Shown: piece after piece, positions 22,001 through 34,165 of the stretch
Layout of the letters: each line of letters starts with the position of its first letter
How positions within the stretch are numbered: the first letter of the stretch is position 1
From: Sthenelais limicola
Lineage: Eukaryota > Annelida > Polychaeta > Phyllodocida > Sigalionidae
Direction: 5' to 3'
NCBI GenBank assembly: GCA_942159475.1
Contig: OW804097.1
Location: 56,316,986 to 56,380,985 of the forward strand
Length of the DNA stretch: 64,000 bases
Translations under genes and position numbers: made by a program
Notes under the pieces: model-generated
Told to the model about the DNA's origin: nothing
The model's input: only the letters and a program-made list of their open reading frames with translations
Database searches by the model: none

Positions 22001-24864
22001 GCACACAACCCTACATGCACAAAAGACCGACGCCTCACCCTTGGTTTGCCTACCGAGTTAGCTCAGGGAGAGCCGGTCAGGTCGGCACCAAAGACAGCGG
22101 TCTCTGATGCTTTATAGTAGTGTTTTTTAACCATGCTTTCTGCGATAAAAGGGTAAACTATCACAAAAATTGCTAGTCAAGGACATCAACAACATGTTTT
22201 ATATTGATCCCAAAACTCTTTTTATTTTATTATGTAAAATGGCTAGATAGTTTGTGATATACTTAAGTATAACCAACATAACGAGTGGCCTCCTTGCGTA
22301 TTTTCCTCAGTGGTCGGTCGGTATCGCAGTCATTACCTATGCATAACCTGAAATAGCGCCCTAATTCCACACCAATACGTATGGGTTGCCTCCTCAGGAG
22401 GGACTGTTGAAACTCCCTAGTGGTGCACTAAACATTGTGCACTAAACAGTGCTGCACTAAACAGTGTTGAAATGGACATTGAGCATGAGCAGCATTATGC
22501 TGCAGGAACAGGAGCATAACCAATCCAAGATGGCGGCACCCATAGGCACCATCATTTTGCCAGTGAGACTTCATGACTGACATGAGATCGAAAAAAAGGA
22601 AAGTGATTTGATGCACAATGACTTTGGAACCGAAAATGATTTTCTTTTTTAAAAATAAAAAATATTTGACTTTTCATCACGTGAACACTCTCGTCTTCTG
22701 TAAAAACACTGCCCCTAATGTGTCTTCTGCATACATGTGTAAAGCTCATGACAATATCAGTTATCTCCAATGGAATTTGTAGCAGACTTATTACCATTAT
22801 ACAAATATAGGTTCCAACCACTCAACACGAATAATTATATCAGTTTCATACCTCCAGTTTGTCACCAGATGATACACTTAACGAGGACAACTTCTCAAAA
22901 TGTACACTTCTGAGGAAAGTTTTGAAAGTACCGTCGGGACCAACTGCATACCTTCCTCCTGTGTATACTCTGTCTGTGTTCACATATCCTGTTGTTTTAC
23001 TTAGAGCAAAACCCATCTGAAAAGGAAGAACACACAACTATGTGATATGTAACAGAAAGATGAGTCATAAGTCGCAAAATAGATATTTTTCAAAATGATG
23101 TATTCACATGATTTTTATTAGTAGGAATGTTCACATTTTTAGGGTATCTAATGCTTTGAATCGTATGAATACATGTACCAAGTTTCAAGACAGTCTGTTG
23201 AATATATTCCTGCCTTTCTAAGGCCATCCTAAGGAGTATTATCAGCCAATTGCCAGTAATTTTCCACCTAGAAATAAATTTGTTTCAAACATAAAACAGA
23301 GAAATACCTTTTTGATTTCTTCTACTTAATCTCATCTTTTCAAATATGATGATCTGATATATGATGAGAATTTGATGCGACTTTTGACTCAATTTCCTGT
23401 GACACATCACATAAATGTACATTAAGCTTGTCAGACAAATGAAGGTTCATAATTACTGATTTTCCTATCCACTTTTAGTGGAAACGAAACCTAACGAACT
23501 CTAAAACCTTCCATTATAAAAAAGAAATCGCTTAAGGCTAGGTATAAAGGAGCCATGACTGGTAACACCAAACGGAATAAAGACGCACCACATCATAATC
23601 AACCGTGCCCCGGCCAGCGAACATGACACATTCTATTTGAAAACGTCTTTTTATTAATCCATTTCCCGGGTACTTCTCATTGATTTCTCTGACATTAACT
23701 AATATATAACTTAATTTAAGTTTACAATCGATATATCTAATTAATACACTCATCTTTTACATTACTTTCCTATTTCATTCGATGGGTTAATTAGTATGAG
23801 CATTATTTCTATTAGATCTAGCTTTCACTTGTTCAGGTGATCTTTCTTTCATAATCTTTCATTCTTTGGTCATGCGCTCTGTGACCTAGATAATGATATC
23901 CACAAATTATAGTGATTTGCATTTGGTAAAGACATTTATATACATATTTTGATAATCAATTAATCAATTGATTAAATTATTGTCCAATTAATTGCAGCTT
24001 CAGCTATAGGCCTACCCATCATTATTTAATCTTTTTATTCTTTAATCTCAATCTTGATAATCATTTTGTAGTCATGACTTTGTAGCTTTCACATTGACAT
24101 TGTTGTAAAGTCATGTTTCTCAGGTGTTTTTGACTAACAATAATAATAATATTAATAATAGGTTGGACTGGATTTAATGGATTTTGATGTATCACTATGG
24201 AGCTATAATGTGGGATATATATTTCCTATCATTATGCTGTAGGGTATTTTAGTCGGATTTCATATAAAATCCTTCTATTTTCAAATAATTTATACCATCG
24301 CAAAATTCCTACCCACGCAATACCTTCACAATGATACTTGTAAAACATTTACATGTTTCACGGTATGACACATATATGTATTACCTAAATTAACCTTTAA
24401 AACAATCATCAATTTTGTCGATAAAAGTTTTAAAAAAAGAAGAAAATCCTGAAAATTATAATCATTGTGTAATCAACCTTTTACATTAATTCTTATTTCT
24501 CAGGCCACGCATCCCATCTCGTTGTTCCGCGGTGTTTTTTTCGTTTTCGTTTTCTTTTTTCTCTTCCCCCCCCCCCCCCCCACACACACACACCTTTTTT
24601 TCTTTAATATGATTTCTCATTAAATTGTAGGCAAAGTAAAATGTTCGCTTAATACTTTTTCAAGACCATTAGTCTCATTTTAAATATAACCGATTATATC
24701 ATGCATTGAAGCTATATACTTGCCTGGTAATATTCCACCGGTTGGAAAGATATGACTACCAGCACAATAGTTCCTGTGACCAATGCGACTACAGTTAACA
24801 CAATGCATTGTAACGACTTATTCTTTTTAACACTCTCCACCCAGGCATTGAAATCTCTTGGCAT
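19083..24864 (-). CDS. SPFH/Band 7 domain membrane glycoprotein, 346 aa
   Basis: Six coding exons: 24864-24724 (ATG), 23016-22852, 21437-21318, 20247-20115, 19763-19552, 19352-19083 (TGA or equivalent stop at the end). Phases agree and the sum is 1041 nt. Intron 1 uses a GC donor in good context (CAG|GCAAGT). Residues 18-40 are a single hydrophobic segment after a basic 'KKNK', predicting a type II signal anchor. The rest has the SPFH pattern: 'VYFQYYLRPHQLG', then a long helix 'EAEVITQQANANATLIKK' near 264-281. Four N-glycosylation sequons (N156, N275, N307, N310) and a six-cysteine cluster (C176, 177, 181, 189, 193, 199) indicate a luminal or extracellular location. Family members scaffold membrane microdomains. 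It resembles a prohibitin/stomatin/erlin-like protein but is not clearly any named one. An AG just before the ATG suggests an upstream non-coding exon. Confidence 0.85.
20292..20312. repeat. Poly-T tract
   Basis: A homopolymeric T run in intron 3 of the SPFH gene; a simple repeat only. Confidence 0.8.
21075..21210. repeat. Dispersed repeat, partner of 37385-37540
   Basis: Both segments share 'cagt[g/c]attgga' followed by 'cgctaatgac[c/t]tt', then a diverged 'gaggc/gagcc' tail. The two copies lie in the same orientation in introns of different genes. Confidence 0.6.
21898..22419. mobile_element. MITE-like element with 15-bp terminal inverted repeats
   Basis: tagggagtttcaaca (21898-21912) is exactly inverted at 22405-22419 (tgttgaaactcccta). 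The 522-bp interior has no coding region. No clear target-site duplication is visible. It lies in intron 2 of the SPFH gene. Confidence 0.8.
22510..22705. repeat. Dispersed repeat, copy 2
   Basis: This is the partner of 9985-10300, sharing 'gaaaatgattttctttttt' and 'gaacactctcgtcttctgtaa'. Confidence 0.6.
24566..24592. repeat. Compound poly-C / CA microsatellite
   Basis: A run of about 14 C followed by (AC)n, in intron 1 of the SPFH gene. Confidence 0.9.
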
Positions 24865-25329
24865 TCTGAAAAGTAGAAACGGGTTTAATGTTTCAAGCAC
24901 ATGCAATCAATAATAAATAATATATGTGCTGTGTCAGAAAAATGTGTCAGAAGTCGAAATCGATTTTTTTTTGAAAGATTTTATTCAGCTTCCTGCCGTC
25001 GTGGCGTATACATCACTAAATTGTTTCTTTGCTGTAATCCTGGAATTTTATATTTTTTTGCTTTTTGTGGGTTTTTTCTGAAAACTACTACCTATAACGA
25101 TGTCCCCGACATGCCAGTGGACGAAATAACACAAGACCACAAGGAGTCGAAATCGATTTTAAGATACCATCATATATATGAAAAGATGAGATTACGTAGA
25201 TTACAACGATGTTAAGCTTAATTAATTTTAGGAAATCTAAAAAGTATGCCTATATTTCATGCCCGAATTCTTTGATTGAAAATTAGCATATGTCTAGGTG
25301 GACAATTACTAGTATGGTTGCTAAATATT

Positions 25330-25500
25330 CTCCATAGGTTGACCTTAGAAATGCCAGAATACATCTTATACACTGTCTTGAAATTTGGCACGTGTATTTA
25401 TACGACTTAAAGGGCTAAATACCCTAAAAATGAGAACATTGAAATACATCAATCTTGCAAATTATGACTCATTTTTCTACAACACATCACATATATTTTG
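25330..25500 (+). repeat. Dispersed repeat, copy of the 14640 family
   Basis: It matches 14640-14830 at 'ctgtcttgaaatttggcac' and 'aaattatgactcatttttct', with the end 'acaacacatcacatat'. Confidence 0.65.
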
Positions 25501-26696
25501 CCAATATATATTTATGCCAGTAATAATGATAACGATAATTGTTTCTAGCAATAAAACTCAGTCCTTTTTAAGGCTGGTTGATATACAAGGACAAACTATA
25601 ATCACCAAAAATATGAAAAAGAAGGGAAAGTGTTGGCTGTATAAAGACTTATTCTAAACGACAGCCAGTATTAAATCTATAGGTATGTGAGCGTTGCTTC
25701 GACGAAATGGGCGTGTCTTATGTTATATGAAATGGAATTAAAGCATGTAACAATAGTTTTAATTTTAATATAAATACTTTTATTTCAAATTTTCTTACAT
25801 TTTACGGTCAATAATAATGGAAAATGGGTAGACCCATCTTCCTGGGCACCCACATTGACAAAATAGTTTGCACATTTTTTTGGCTACTCCTTATGAAAAT
25901 AATCAGTTATGCATTTTGAGTTTGATTTTTTAAAAAATCTGTTCACACATTTTATCATGTGATAATATTTTCAGCGGATACATTAATTTTGTGAAACCAA
26001 AGTACCACTTTAACATTAATCCGTTATCAACTGTTTACTCTTTACATATATAACGAAATAGCCAATAAGTTATTACAAAATATTTGTGATCCAACAAAAT
26101 TTTCAATTTACATAGACCATTGTTAATATTAGTATATACTTTTCCCTTCTGTCCTAAAGATTAACATACTTTCTACTGCTACAGAATTTATACTCGCTTG
26201 GGCTATGATAAACACAATATGAGCATATGATAGTAAATATCCTTCTACAATTGTCAAGACCGTTTCATTGTATCATTACATTAAATTTAGCGTTTACATT
26301 TTCATTTCAAATCTTTGAGAGATTTAGAAACAACTTTTTGTTTGGCATTTGGCCCTGTTGCATAAGTTAAGGAAGGCAATTATTTTGCGGGAATTATTTC
26401 CATCCTACATTATTTCCTACATGACATTTCCAGCTCGTAGGCACATTTGTGTAGTAATTTGTATAGTATATAAGAAAACATTACTAATTGGACTTCTATT
26501 AATAGAGAGAATGGAACAAGCCAGCATTAATAAAATATTTTGGACGAGATTCGTCTGCATAAGCATGATGCCGTAGGCAGAGTGCTTATGTCACTTTTAA
26601 TCCAAAGGTATTATCAACAATCACTGTTCCTGTGACAAATCTCTGCCCAGTGTTATGTCTGGGCATGTCTGGTTCTGGTTACCGAGCTATCACATG

Positions 26697-26742
26697 AGTG
26701 TGTGTATGCGTGTGTGTGTGTGTGTGTGAGGGGGGGGGGGGG
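26697..26742. repeat. GT / poly-G compound microsatellite
   Basis: (GT)n followed by a G run. It is the complementary-strand form of the C/CA composites at 17.5 and 24.6 kb. Confidence 0.9.
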
Positions 26743-27189
26743 ACCAGACCTCTTTGCATAGCTGCCAAATAGGATGTTAACATTCAGCAATAAGATTACA
26801 CGCTCTGCAAAAAAACACCAAATTATTTGCAAAAACAAAACAAAAACCTTCGGCCACAACTTTGGCAATCTCTACGCAGTCTCACTATAATTACTACTAT
26901 AATTACATATATACTATAGGGATGTAGTATATCGGATATACATAAACCCATGTTTTCACCAATAAAAGTTACGTCTAAACAGGACGAATCTCTGCTTGAT
27001 TATTCATAGAGTTAGGCTATCCTATAGCCTAGACTCTCATTCGATTTATATTCATATAATATCTCCAATACTCTACTGCAAGCTACCCTATACCTCGGAG
27101 ATATTCCTTTCATATCAAATGGTGGAGAACCTAAAAGTTTAAACTAGAATAGAATATGGTTTGATTTTCTTCAGGCTCACGAACGCAAG

Positions 27190-27480
27190 CATAGTAAGGA
27201 AAATTCAAAGTGTGTTTAACCGAGGATTAAGGTTGATTGAATTAGACAATTTTATACCTGTGAGGGAAATCATGTCTAGATATGGGTTTAATATACTGTT
27301 GAACGAAGAGGGTACATTGCCATGTATGGCTTGATGTATAATCTAAAAAATCTTGATATGTATATCCAGGATATGCCCAGGCATACAAGATTGGCCGAAG
27401 GTATAAACATGGTAACAGTTCAACCAAGAACAGAGAAAATTAAGAAAAGCCCTAACTACTTAATTAGGCCCGAAAATGTG
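27190..27480 (+). pseudogene. Non-LTR reverse-transcriptase 3' relic
   Basis: Read in plus frames, 'RKIQSVFNRGLRLIELDNF' resembles the same thumb-region motif as the remnant near 4080 (KIQSVLNRAVRLV). The reading frame is broken by stops near 27330. A further in-phase piece, 'RHTRLAEGINMVTVQPRT', follows at about 27380. It is a degraded copy. Confidence 0.55.
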
Positions 27481-28439
27481 GAATGAACTAACGGTAGCCT
27501 GTAAATGCATGACATGGTCTTGCCTGAAACAAGACCTAAAGAACAGAGAGGTTCTTTGAGGAACATTGAGGAGTCAGACTGTAATATGTATTTCGAGTGG
27601 AAATGACATAGAAATCATATGTAAGTGCAGCATTGTACGCTGACTGATTGAGATTGATTAAGCTAGGTCCCACGATAAACGGGAAATTTGGGTTAGAAAG
27701 TTGTGATTGTCTTTTATAATTGTTGGACTGACCCGAAGGGGTATGTATTTTAGGCTTGGCGAAAAAAATGTAGAAAAAGAAGTAAAGATGGAGTAATATA
27801 TGTAACGATTTATAGTAGCAGTGTATTACCATCATAGCTATGAGAAAGTGTTGAATTCCTATGTATAGAAGTATATCATCATGAACTTATTAAAAAAACA
27901 CAAAAAAACTGGCTAATGCGGTTAAACTCAGAAATCGAACTGTCCACTCATATTAATACCTTGGATATGTGTACACAAACAAACATGGATCATTAGCTTT
28001 CACAACTCATTCATTCAACCCAGTGACCAGACATACATCACAATATCCTATCCAAGACAATAAACCTATTGGAAAAAGTCATTTCCCACTGGTCTAAACA
28101 AAACAATAGCAAGATTCCATTATATGTACTTACTCGCTTGGAATGCTTGGAATATATAGAATGTAAGGGAGTCGGTGAGCACTAATCAAGGTGTGTGTTC
28201 ATGTAAACACACCTACAGGTAAGCAGTCTTGTTGTTGAAGCAATGGTAAGAGCTCAGGTAAATGTATACGTCTGAAGCCAGGTAAGCAGTTATGTAATAA
28301 GCACGTGAGGTATATTAATAACTCCTTGGTCTCAGTCAGAAGCACATGGGGTATTATTGAATCCAGAAAGTATCCGCACAAGGTATTTATTTGTAGGAAG
28401 TAAATGGGTTATATTTCAACGCTTTTAGATTGTTTTTAT

Positions 28440-28650
28440 TTTAAATTTCCGATGAATTACCCTCCACCCACCCGTCGCATCACCCCACGTCCCACCCGGG
28501 CCTCGGCGCTGTTTATTCAGTCAATAAACAGCGCTATCCATTTCGAATCCCATTTGCCGGTTACGTTGATTAGAGTGAACGTGACTTCCGGCTCGTACGG
28601 AACGGAACAAGGGATCGGAATGGTCAACGCGATAATGGTGTGGATGTAGC
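28440..28650. promoter_or_regulatory. CpG-rich patch with a strong hairpin
   Basis: This stretch is visibly richer in CG dinucleotides than its surroundings. At 28506-28534 gcgctgtttatt pairs perfectly with aataaacagcgc across a 5-nt loop. It could be an upstream promoter, for instance for the SPFH gene 3.6 kb away on the minus strand, or part of a repeat. No coding evidence. Confidence 0.3.
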
Positions 28651-30448
28651 TGTGTTGGTTGAGTGTGGAGGTTGAAACGAAAACCAATTGTGGAATTGTG
28701 AGTACCTGAATCGACAATCTAAGTACGCTAGGCTGTAGGCAACAACCTAAACTAAGTATTCCATGCGTCAATAGACATTCTCAGCGGGGAAATTATTGAA
28801 TGCAGGCAGAGAAGTAACCACATGGAGTAAGAGGAAATTCGTTGGACACTAGTAGTCTGTGCACCGTTCGAAATTGTAAATAGAGTCATTCTGACTTCTT
28901 CCAAGGAAGAAGCGGGGGTGCCGACCGTCCAGGGTGTTGCCTTTTACTAACTGTTACGTATGTGGGTCATGTTAGTTCATTTGCTAGGATGAAAAAATAA
29001 GGTAAAAAACCATGTTAAATGATAACAGTTTAATTAACTATAGAAGCTTCGCTTTTTTTTTGTAATATCTGGTTTTGTGAAAACTATTCTTGATTAACTA
29101 TTGTACTTTTTTTATCTTAATAATCATGACTAGATCAGGCAGCTTGGGTGCTACTATTGACAGATAACTCAAAGAGGAGATCACAACAGAGAGTTTTAAT
29201 TTGAATGTTCATTTATTCAAAATAAATGGCTGGCATCACAATAAAGGTGTTAGGCCTTGACGAATATATTCATCGAGGGATCGATTGCTTGGTTACAGTT
29301 GACTTACAATGTTATGTTCAGCATGAAATATTTAACAGTAATCTCACGGTTTCCTCATTGTCACAATGAGGGCCCATTGGTCGGGAGATGCAGGAGGAGG
29401 CTTCCGGTCAAACAGACTTTCGGTCAAACAGACAGTACTCATCCTCATTCAGCATCCCGAAGTAGCAGGGGTAAATCCTACCCAACCTACACCTAGCAAA
29501 AGAACTGTCACTACCGAGGGCTGATAAGAGACTGCTGACATCTGAATCTAGGATCTACAATGTAGGACTACTGGAGTGATGTGAATCAAAGGAATAACTA
29601 AGACTATTAATTACGAAATTAAATAATTTCGCATATTTAATTATATCTCATGTTAACAAAATGTTAAAATAACCTCCGTTAAACCAGTATTTCCTGAAAC
29701 TACCCCAATTCATAAGGATATTCCTATTTCTGTAGTGAGAATTAAGTAATCGAGAATGAAATCAAAGAAAATAAAAACGGACAAATTCGCTATATGACTT
29801 TATTTACCCTGTATCAGTGACCACACTCCAGTGATATGGGGCTCTGACCTGGGGTTTCATAACTCCAGATGTCAACCCAACTGGCACTTTGGATTTTGGC
29901 TAGCTAACCGAAATGAATTTACTCACTATTTTGACCAAATATCTCATATACTATGGATTACAAAGTTTTGATTTCACCAGGGATTAGTTATAGGAAGTTT
30001 AAGAAATACCAGATAATAAAAAAATGAGTAGAAATTCCGTTACTCGTGAATGAAGGCCAGAACATTGAAAAGTGTCACTCTAACACCAAGATTATCATTT
30101 GTCAGGTCAGGTTGGCAATTGCCACTCGGGCAGTAGAGCAAACATTCCCTTGGTTCCTGCTCGTAGTTACCGTATTGCTGGGTCTGTGTTCAGTTGCCCC
30201 ATCGCCGATCAGACATGCCCAATCGTTTTCCCTACTGGAGCAACTTCTAGACATTGTTGAAAGTTGCCATTTGAGGGTCTAAGAGAAGACATGTGTGTCT
30301 GTAGATGCTGCAAATCTCATAACGTTCAGTGGAGATTGAGGGTGCTTTTTTTGAGCCCGGATTCGGGACAAAAAAACGGAGCCAATGCCGTAACTTGTTG
30401 TGACTTTTGGCGACCCTTAACATATCCCTCACCTTAAAACCAGACCCT

Positions 30449-30514
30449 TTTACAGACTTAGGACAACCAATTTACAGACTTAGGACAACCAATTTACAGA
30501 CTTAGGACAACACA
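30449..30514. repeat. Three tandem 22-bp repeats
   Basis: tttacagacttaggacaaccaa is repeated three times head to tail (30449-30470, 30471-30492, 30493-30514, with the last ending 'acaca'). Confidence 0.95.
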
Positions 30515-30670
30515 TTAAAGGTTAGGTTTAGCGTTAGTTTTAGTATTGATTTCTGTTACACATTCAGTCAGGCAGCGCTAATACAGCCTCTCTCTGCCTC
30601 TGTGGCACTCAACCCGGCCGTATTCTGGGTTACATCATCTTTCGGGGAAACCCCCTAACAGCGTAGGCTA

Positions 30671-30765
30671 CTCTGTGTGGGATCTGTTGAGTTCAAACTT
30701 CAAAGTGGGATACATTTTCTGGGTCAGGCCTAATGTTGCCGCACTCAACAGATCCCGTACAGAGT
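30671..30765. repeat. Inverted repeat of about 24 bp
   Basis: 'actctgtgtgggatctgttgagt' and 'actcaacagatcccgtacagagt' are inverted copies with one or two mismatches, separated by about 50 nt. It could form a stem-loop. No coding content. Confidence 0.7.
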
Positions 30766-31659
30766 GCGGCTACCAGGAACCTCATTGCTAGAACTGGTCT
30801 GCCGGCTGCGATATCACAACGACATCCTATCACGAATGAAACGTATGCTCAGTTCCACTTGGGGCTGTTTTATGCACGTGGGTGCTTGGACGAGTAAGCC
30901 CAGGCTTTCCACTACCTATGGACCTGCCCCTTTGTCGCAAGTATATGCAGACACGATGCCATACCCTTATATAAATATGCTATCCTATACTACTACCCTC
31001 TATCTCAACTATAGGCAACATCGTCAGTCACACACGTTTGGGTACTATCATAGGCCGCATATAGATACAGTAATCAATAATGTCACATGGAATGCGTGTG
31101 CTAGTTGGTCGTGTTAGTGGTGTAATTACTATTGATGCACTTTATTTAACAGTTGTATTGTTTCTGTCTGAGTTAATCTTAATTAAAATATTTCTAATGT
31201 GGCATTGCACCTCTAATCTCTGTTCCTGTTTATCTCTCTCCCTCCTTGATTCAACTTTCCTTTCTCATCTTTCTCCCCTGCCTACTTCTATGTCTCTCCC
31301 CATACTCCACCCTCCTTTCCCACCTTTCTCTCATGGGGAGGCACTTGAGTTGTGGTGGAGTTTGGTGTTGACTGCAGGTACTAAGATTGCTAGCTCTAGT
31401 TCTACCATAGATCATCAGGTGTCAGGTGTGAGCCATTGGCTAGTAGGCTCTGAAACTATATCTCCCAGAACCTGTATCAAGTCAATTTTCTTGCTCAAAT
31501 CAATCTTAGCTTCTCTAATTCTTTCAACAATCAAAAGGAAATAAACATGGACAACTGAATGTGTTAGTTTAAAAGAAAACCGAGGCCCAGATGTGCAGAT
31601 ATTAGCAAAATAAAAAATGACCAGAAAACTAAGCAATGTAAAAACTGTTAGACCTACAG

Positions 31660-31740
31660 TTAAGGCCTCCTGTTATGGGAATTGAACTAGCAACTTTAAT
31701 ACTGATTGGGAGTCCCAGGCCTTGCCCCTAGACCACATGA
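31660..31740 (-). repeat. tRNA-derived SINE head (minus strand)
   Basis: On the minus strand 'TGGTCTAGGGGCAAGG' (31735-31720) resembles a tRNA A box and 'GTTCAATTCCC' (31687-31677) a B box, at tRNA-like spacing. Confidence 0.55.
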
Positions 31741-32889
31741 TCCTGGTTGAATGGACATGCATGTCAACGCTAGTGAGTGAGTAATTCACCATACCAGTTC
31801 ATTCAGCCTATTGAATTAGTCGGTACAAAATGATTACTCCACTCACCCATTCACCTCCTCATTCTTCTATCATTATCCATCCCACCTGTCTGGTGTACTG
31901 CCACCAATTGCAATACCCTGCATGAGCTTTCGTGCAGGGTACCTGTAAAGGAGCAGGCAGATTGCACTTTCCAAAATAGTTTCACAACCATACATGCTAG
32001 ATCCCCTGATAATGAGGCACAATTTATCTTAAATTATCTTGCCAATATATCCTTTAGATTTAAAATAATTAGCATAATAGCAAAAAAATTTCGGTCGGTC
32101 AATCCACATGGCCCAGCTTTCACCGTATCGATGCTCGTAATTTTTCCCATTCAGGAGTGGTTAATTTGACCTCATGGGAGGCTAGTACTATTGCAAACAT
32201 GTCGATTGGCAGTTGTGATTCAATATATAATTGCCAGTACATGTCGATTGGCAGTTGTGACCGCTGAGAAACATGGGAAAAAAAGAGAAGAAAAAGTGAA
32301 ATCTAGGAGGTAACCGGACAAGTAGGCGTAGAAAAATTCTATGGGGTGCCGTTCGTAAAGTTTTATAAGAAGCCGCGCTTTTGTACACAAAAGGCGGATG
32401 AGGCGTGATTGGTCTAGACACACAAAGTTGAGAGAGCCTCTTCAAACTGAGGCAATGTCTGTCGCTCTAAACCGCAAATTTCCATTATAATCCTATTAGG
32501 ACTGCAAAATTCCATTATAATCCCATTAGGACGCCTATAACTGACATACCATTGTCATCTGATCTGAGATGCTTTGAGCCTTGACTCCACGTGTTATCGC
32601 TCCTCCCGTTTTCTCCTAACCCTCCTCTCTTTACAAACAGTTTGTCATCTGATATTGTGATAGCTATTATAATGTTTTAATATAATGGACAATTAATCAA
32701 TAGAATCTGTGGCAACAGCAAGAACAATTCTTAGAAATGTCTGCAAGCCAGGTACAGACCATAATTAGCAAACCATTTACCATCTATAATTGGCCATTAC
32801 TTTGCAACAAATTTGTACAAATGTACTTTGTACAAATGCCCACATTATCTTCCAATATTCAACAAACTCTAGAGGGTCTAGTCCACTAA

Positions 32890-32964
32890 GCCGATTTCCA
32901 TGCGATTCTCATAGAACTTATTGGAAAATGGTCCTCTGCAGCGGAGAATCGCATGAAAAGCGGC
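32890..32964. repeat. Small hairpin element
   Basis: 'gccgatttccatgcgattctc' at 32890-32910 is imperfectly inverted at 32944-32964 ('gagaatcgcatgaaaagcggc'), with about 33 nt between. It may be a very short MITE. Confidence 0.65.
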
Positions 32965-33954
32965 CTCTTATCCAGGTGCAAGTTTAAGAATAACTGGCTC
33001 GCATATTCGAAAGCTAGGAGGCCAACGCCTCAAGGCGATCGTGATTGCTTATTACAAAATAATGTTTGGACAATACAGTAGACCAATCGTGAACTGCTAT
33101 ACCACTAATGAAACGAAAAATACTGGATGAAATGCCAGGAACGTGCATGTGTACCTGCCATAATATTTTATAATCTACAGCTTCAAATGAAAACATTAAA
33201 TAAACACAAGAGGATTACATAAAGTATGAAACAGTACAATTATAGTTAAAGGAGTATTGTTTCTCATTTTAGGCCTTACCGGTTTATTCGACCATAATCC
33301 AGACCATTATGTATAGCAAAGCCCATCCATCACAGACGAACTTGTGACTGAGCTCAAAGATGCATTCACAGCTATTTCCGTACAGAAATAAGATGTTATT
33401 TTTTTTTTAAGCTTTTATTTTTAACTGGGTTTCCCGACATCCCCGGGTGATGTTTCTCTGTCGCCCCAGATGAACACAAATAAACACCATACAAAGTCAC
33501 CAGAAGGTATGGATTGTACATCCACCATTTACCATGTTCAATAGACCTATTATTATTACAAGCTATATATTCTAGCTCATCTGAAAACGTCGTGGTTAGA
33601 ATATAATAGGCTTGTATATATGTATTTCCATGGTCTTAAACCAGAGCATCCTCCAGATTCTCCATAGATCTATGTATACACCAACATGCAACTCACAATA
33701 TGGATTTACTTCAATGCAACTGTTATCGTGCACTCTCTGATCTCTCTTTCTATGGTTGGTAACACTGCTGACATACATCGGAATGCATAGTATACCTCAA
33801 TATTCTAGATATCAATGGGTGTTTTTGTGTGTTGTTATTCATTAAAGGCCTATATAATATTTAACAATCCATTCAAAAGACGCCGTATTCATCATGGATG
33901 TTTCCATGTGTTGCCTTTACCACTACATCTAAAATAATTCAGAGTAGGGGAATC

Positions 33955-34165
33955 TTGTCGGGAACCGGGATTGAGGCCTATTTTAGGTCGGGATTCGGGA
34001 TTCCAAAGGGCCGACGGGATTTGGGAAAGGGATTCAGAGCCAGATTGAATTTTTCCAGGTAGGGATTGCAAATAGAAAAACGGGATTGCAAATTGAAAAC
34101 CTGCGGGATTCGGGAAATGGGGCTTATAGAAAATGGGAAACGGGATTCAAGAGGGGTCTTCCCTA
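33955..34165. repeat. Cluster of degenerate CGGGATT motifs
   Basis: cgggatt or gggatt occurs about ten times within 210 bp at irregular spacing (for example 'gtcgggattcgggattcc' and 'ctgcgggattcgggaaa'). It is strongly purine-biased on the plus strand. It is not a regular tandem array and has no coding frame. Confidence 0.7.

Noticed and set aside
31080..31544. 154-codon open frame
   Set aside because: It runs through a pyrimidine-rich tract; the protein is low-complexity Ser/Leu/Pro without a domain and no splice context.
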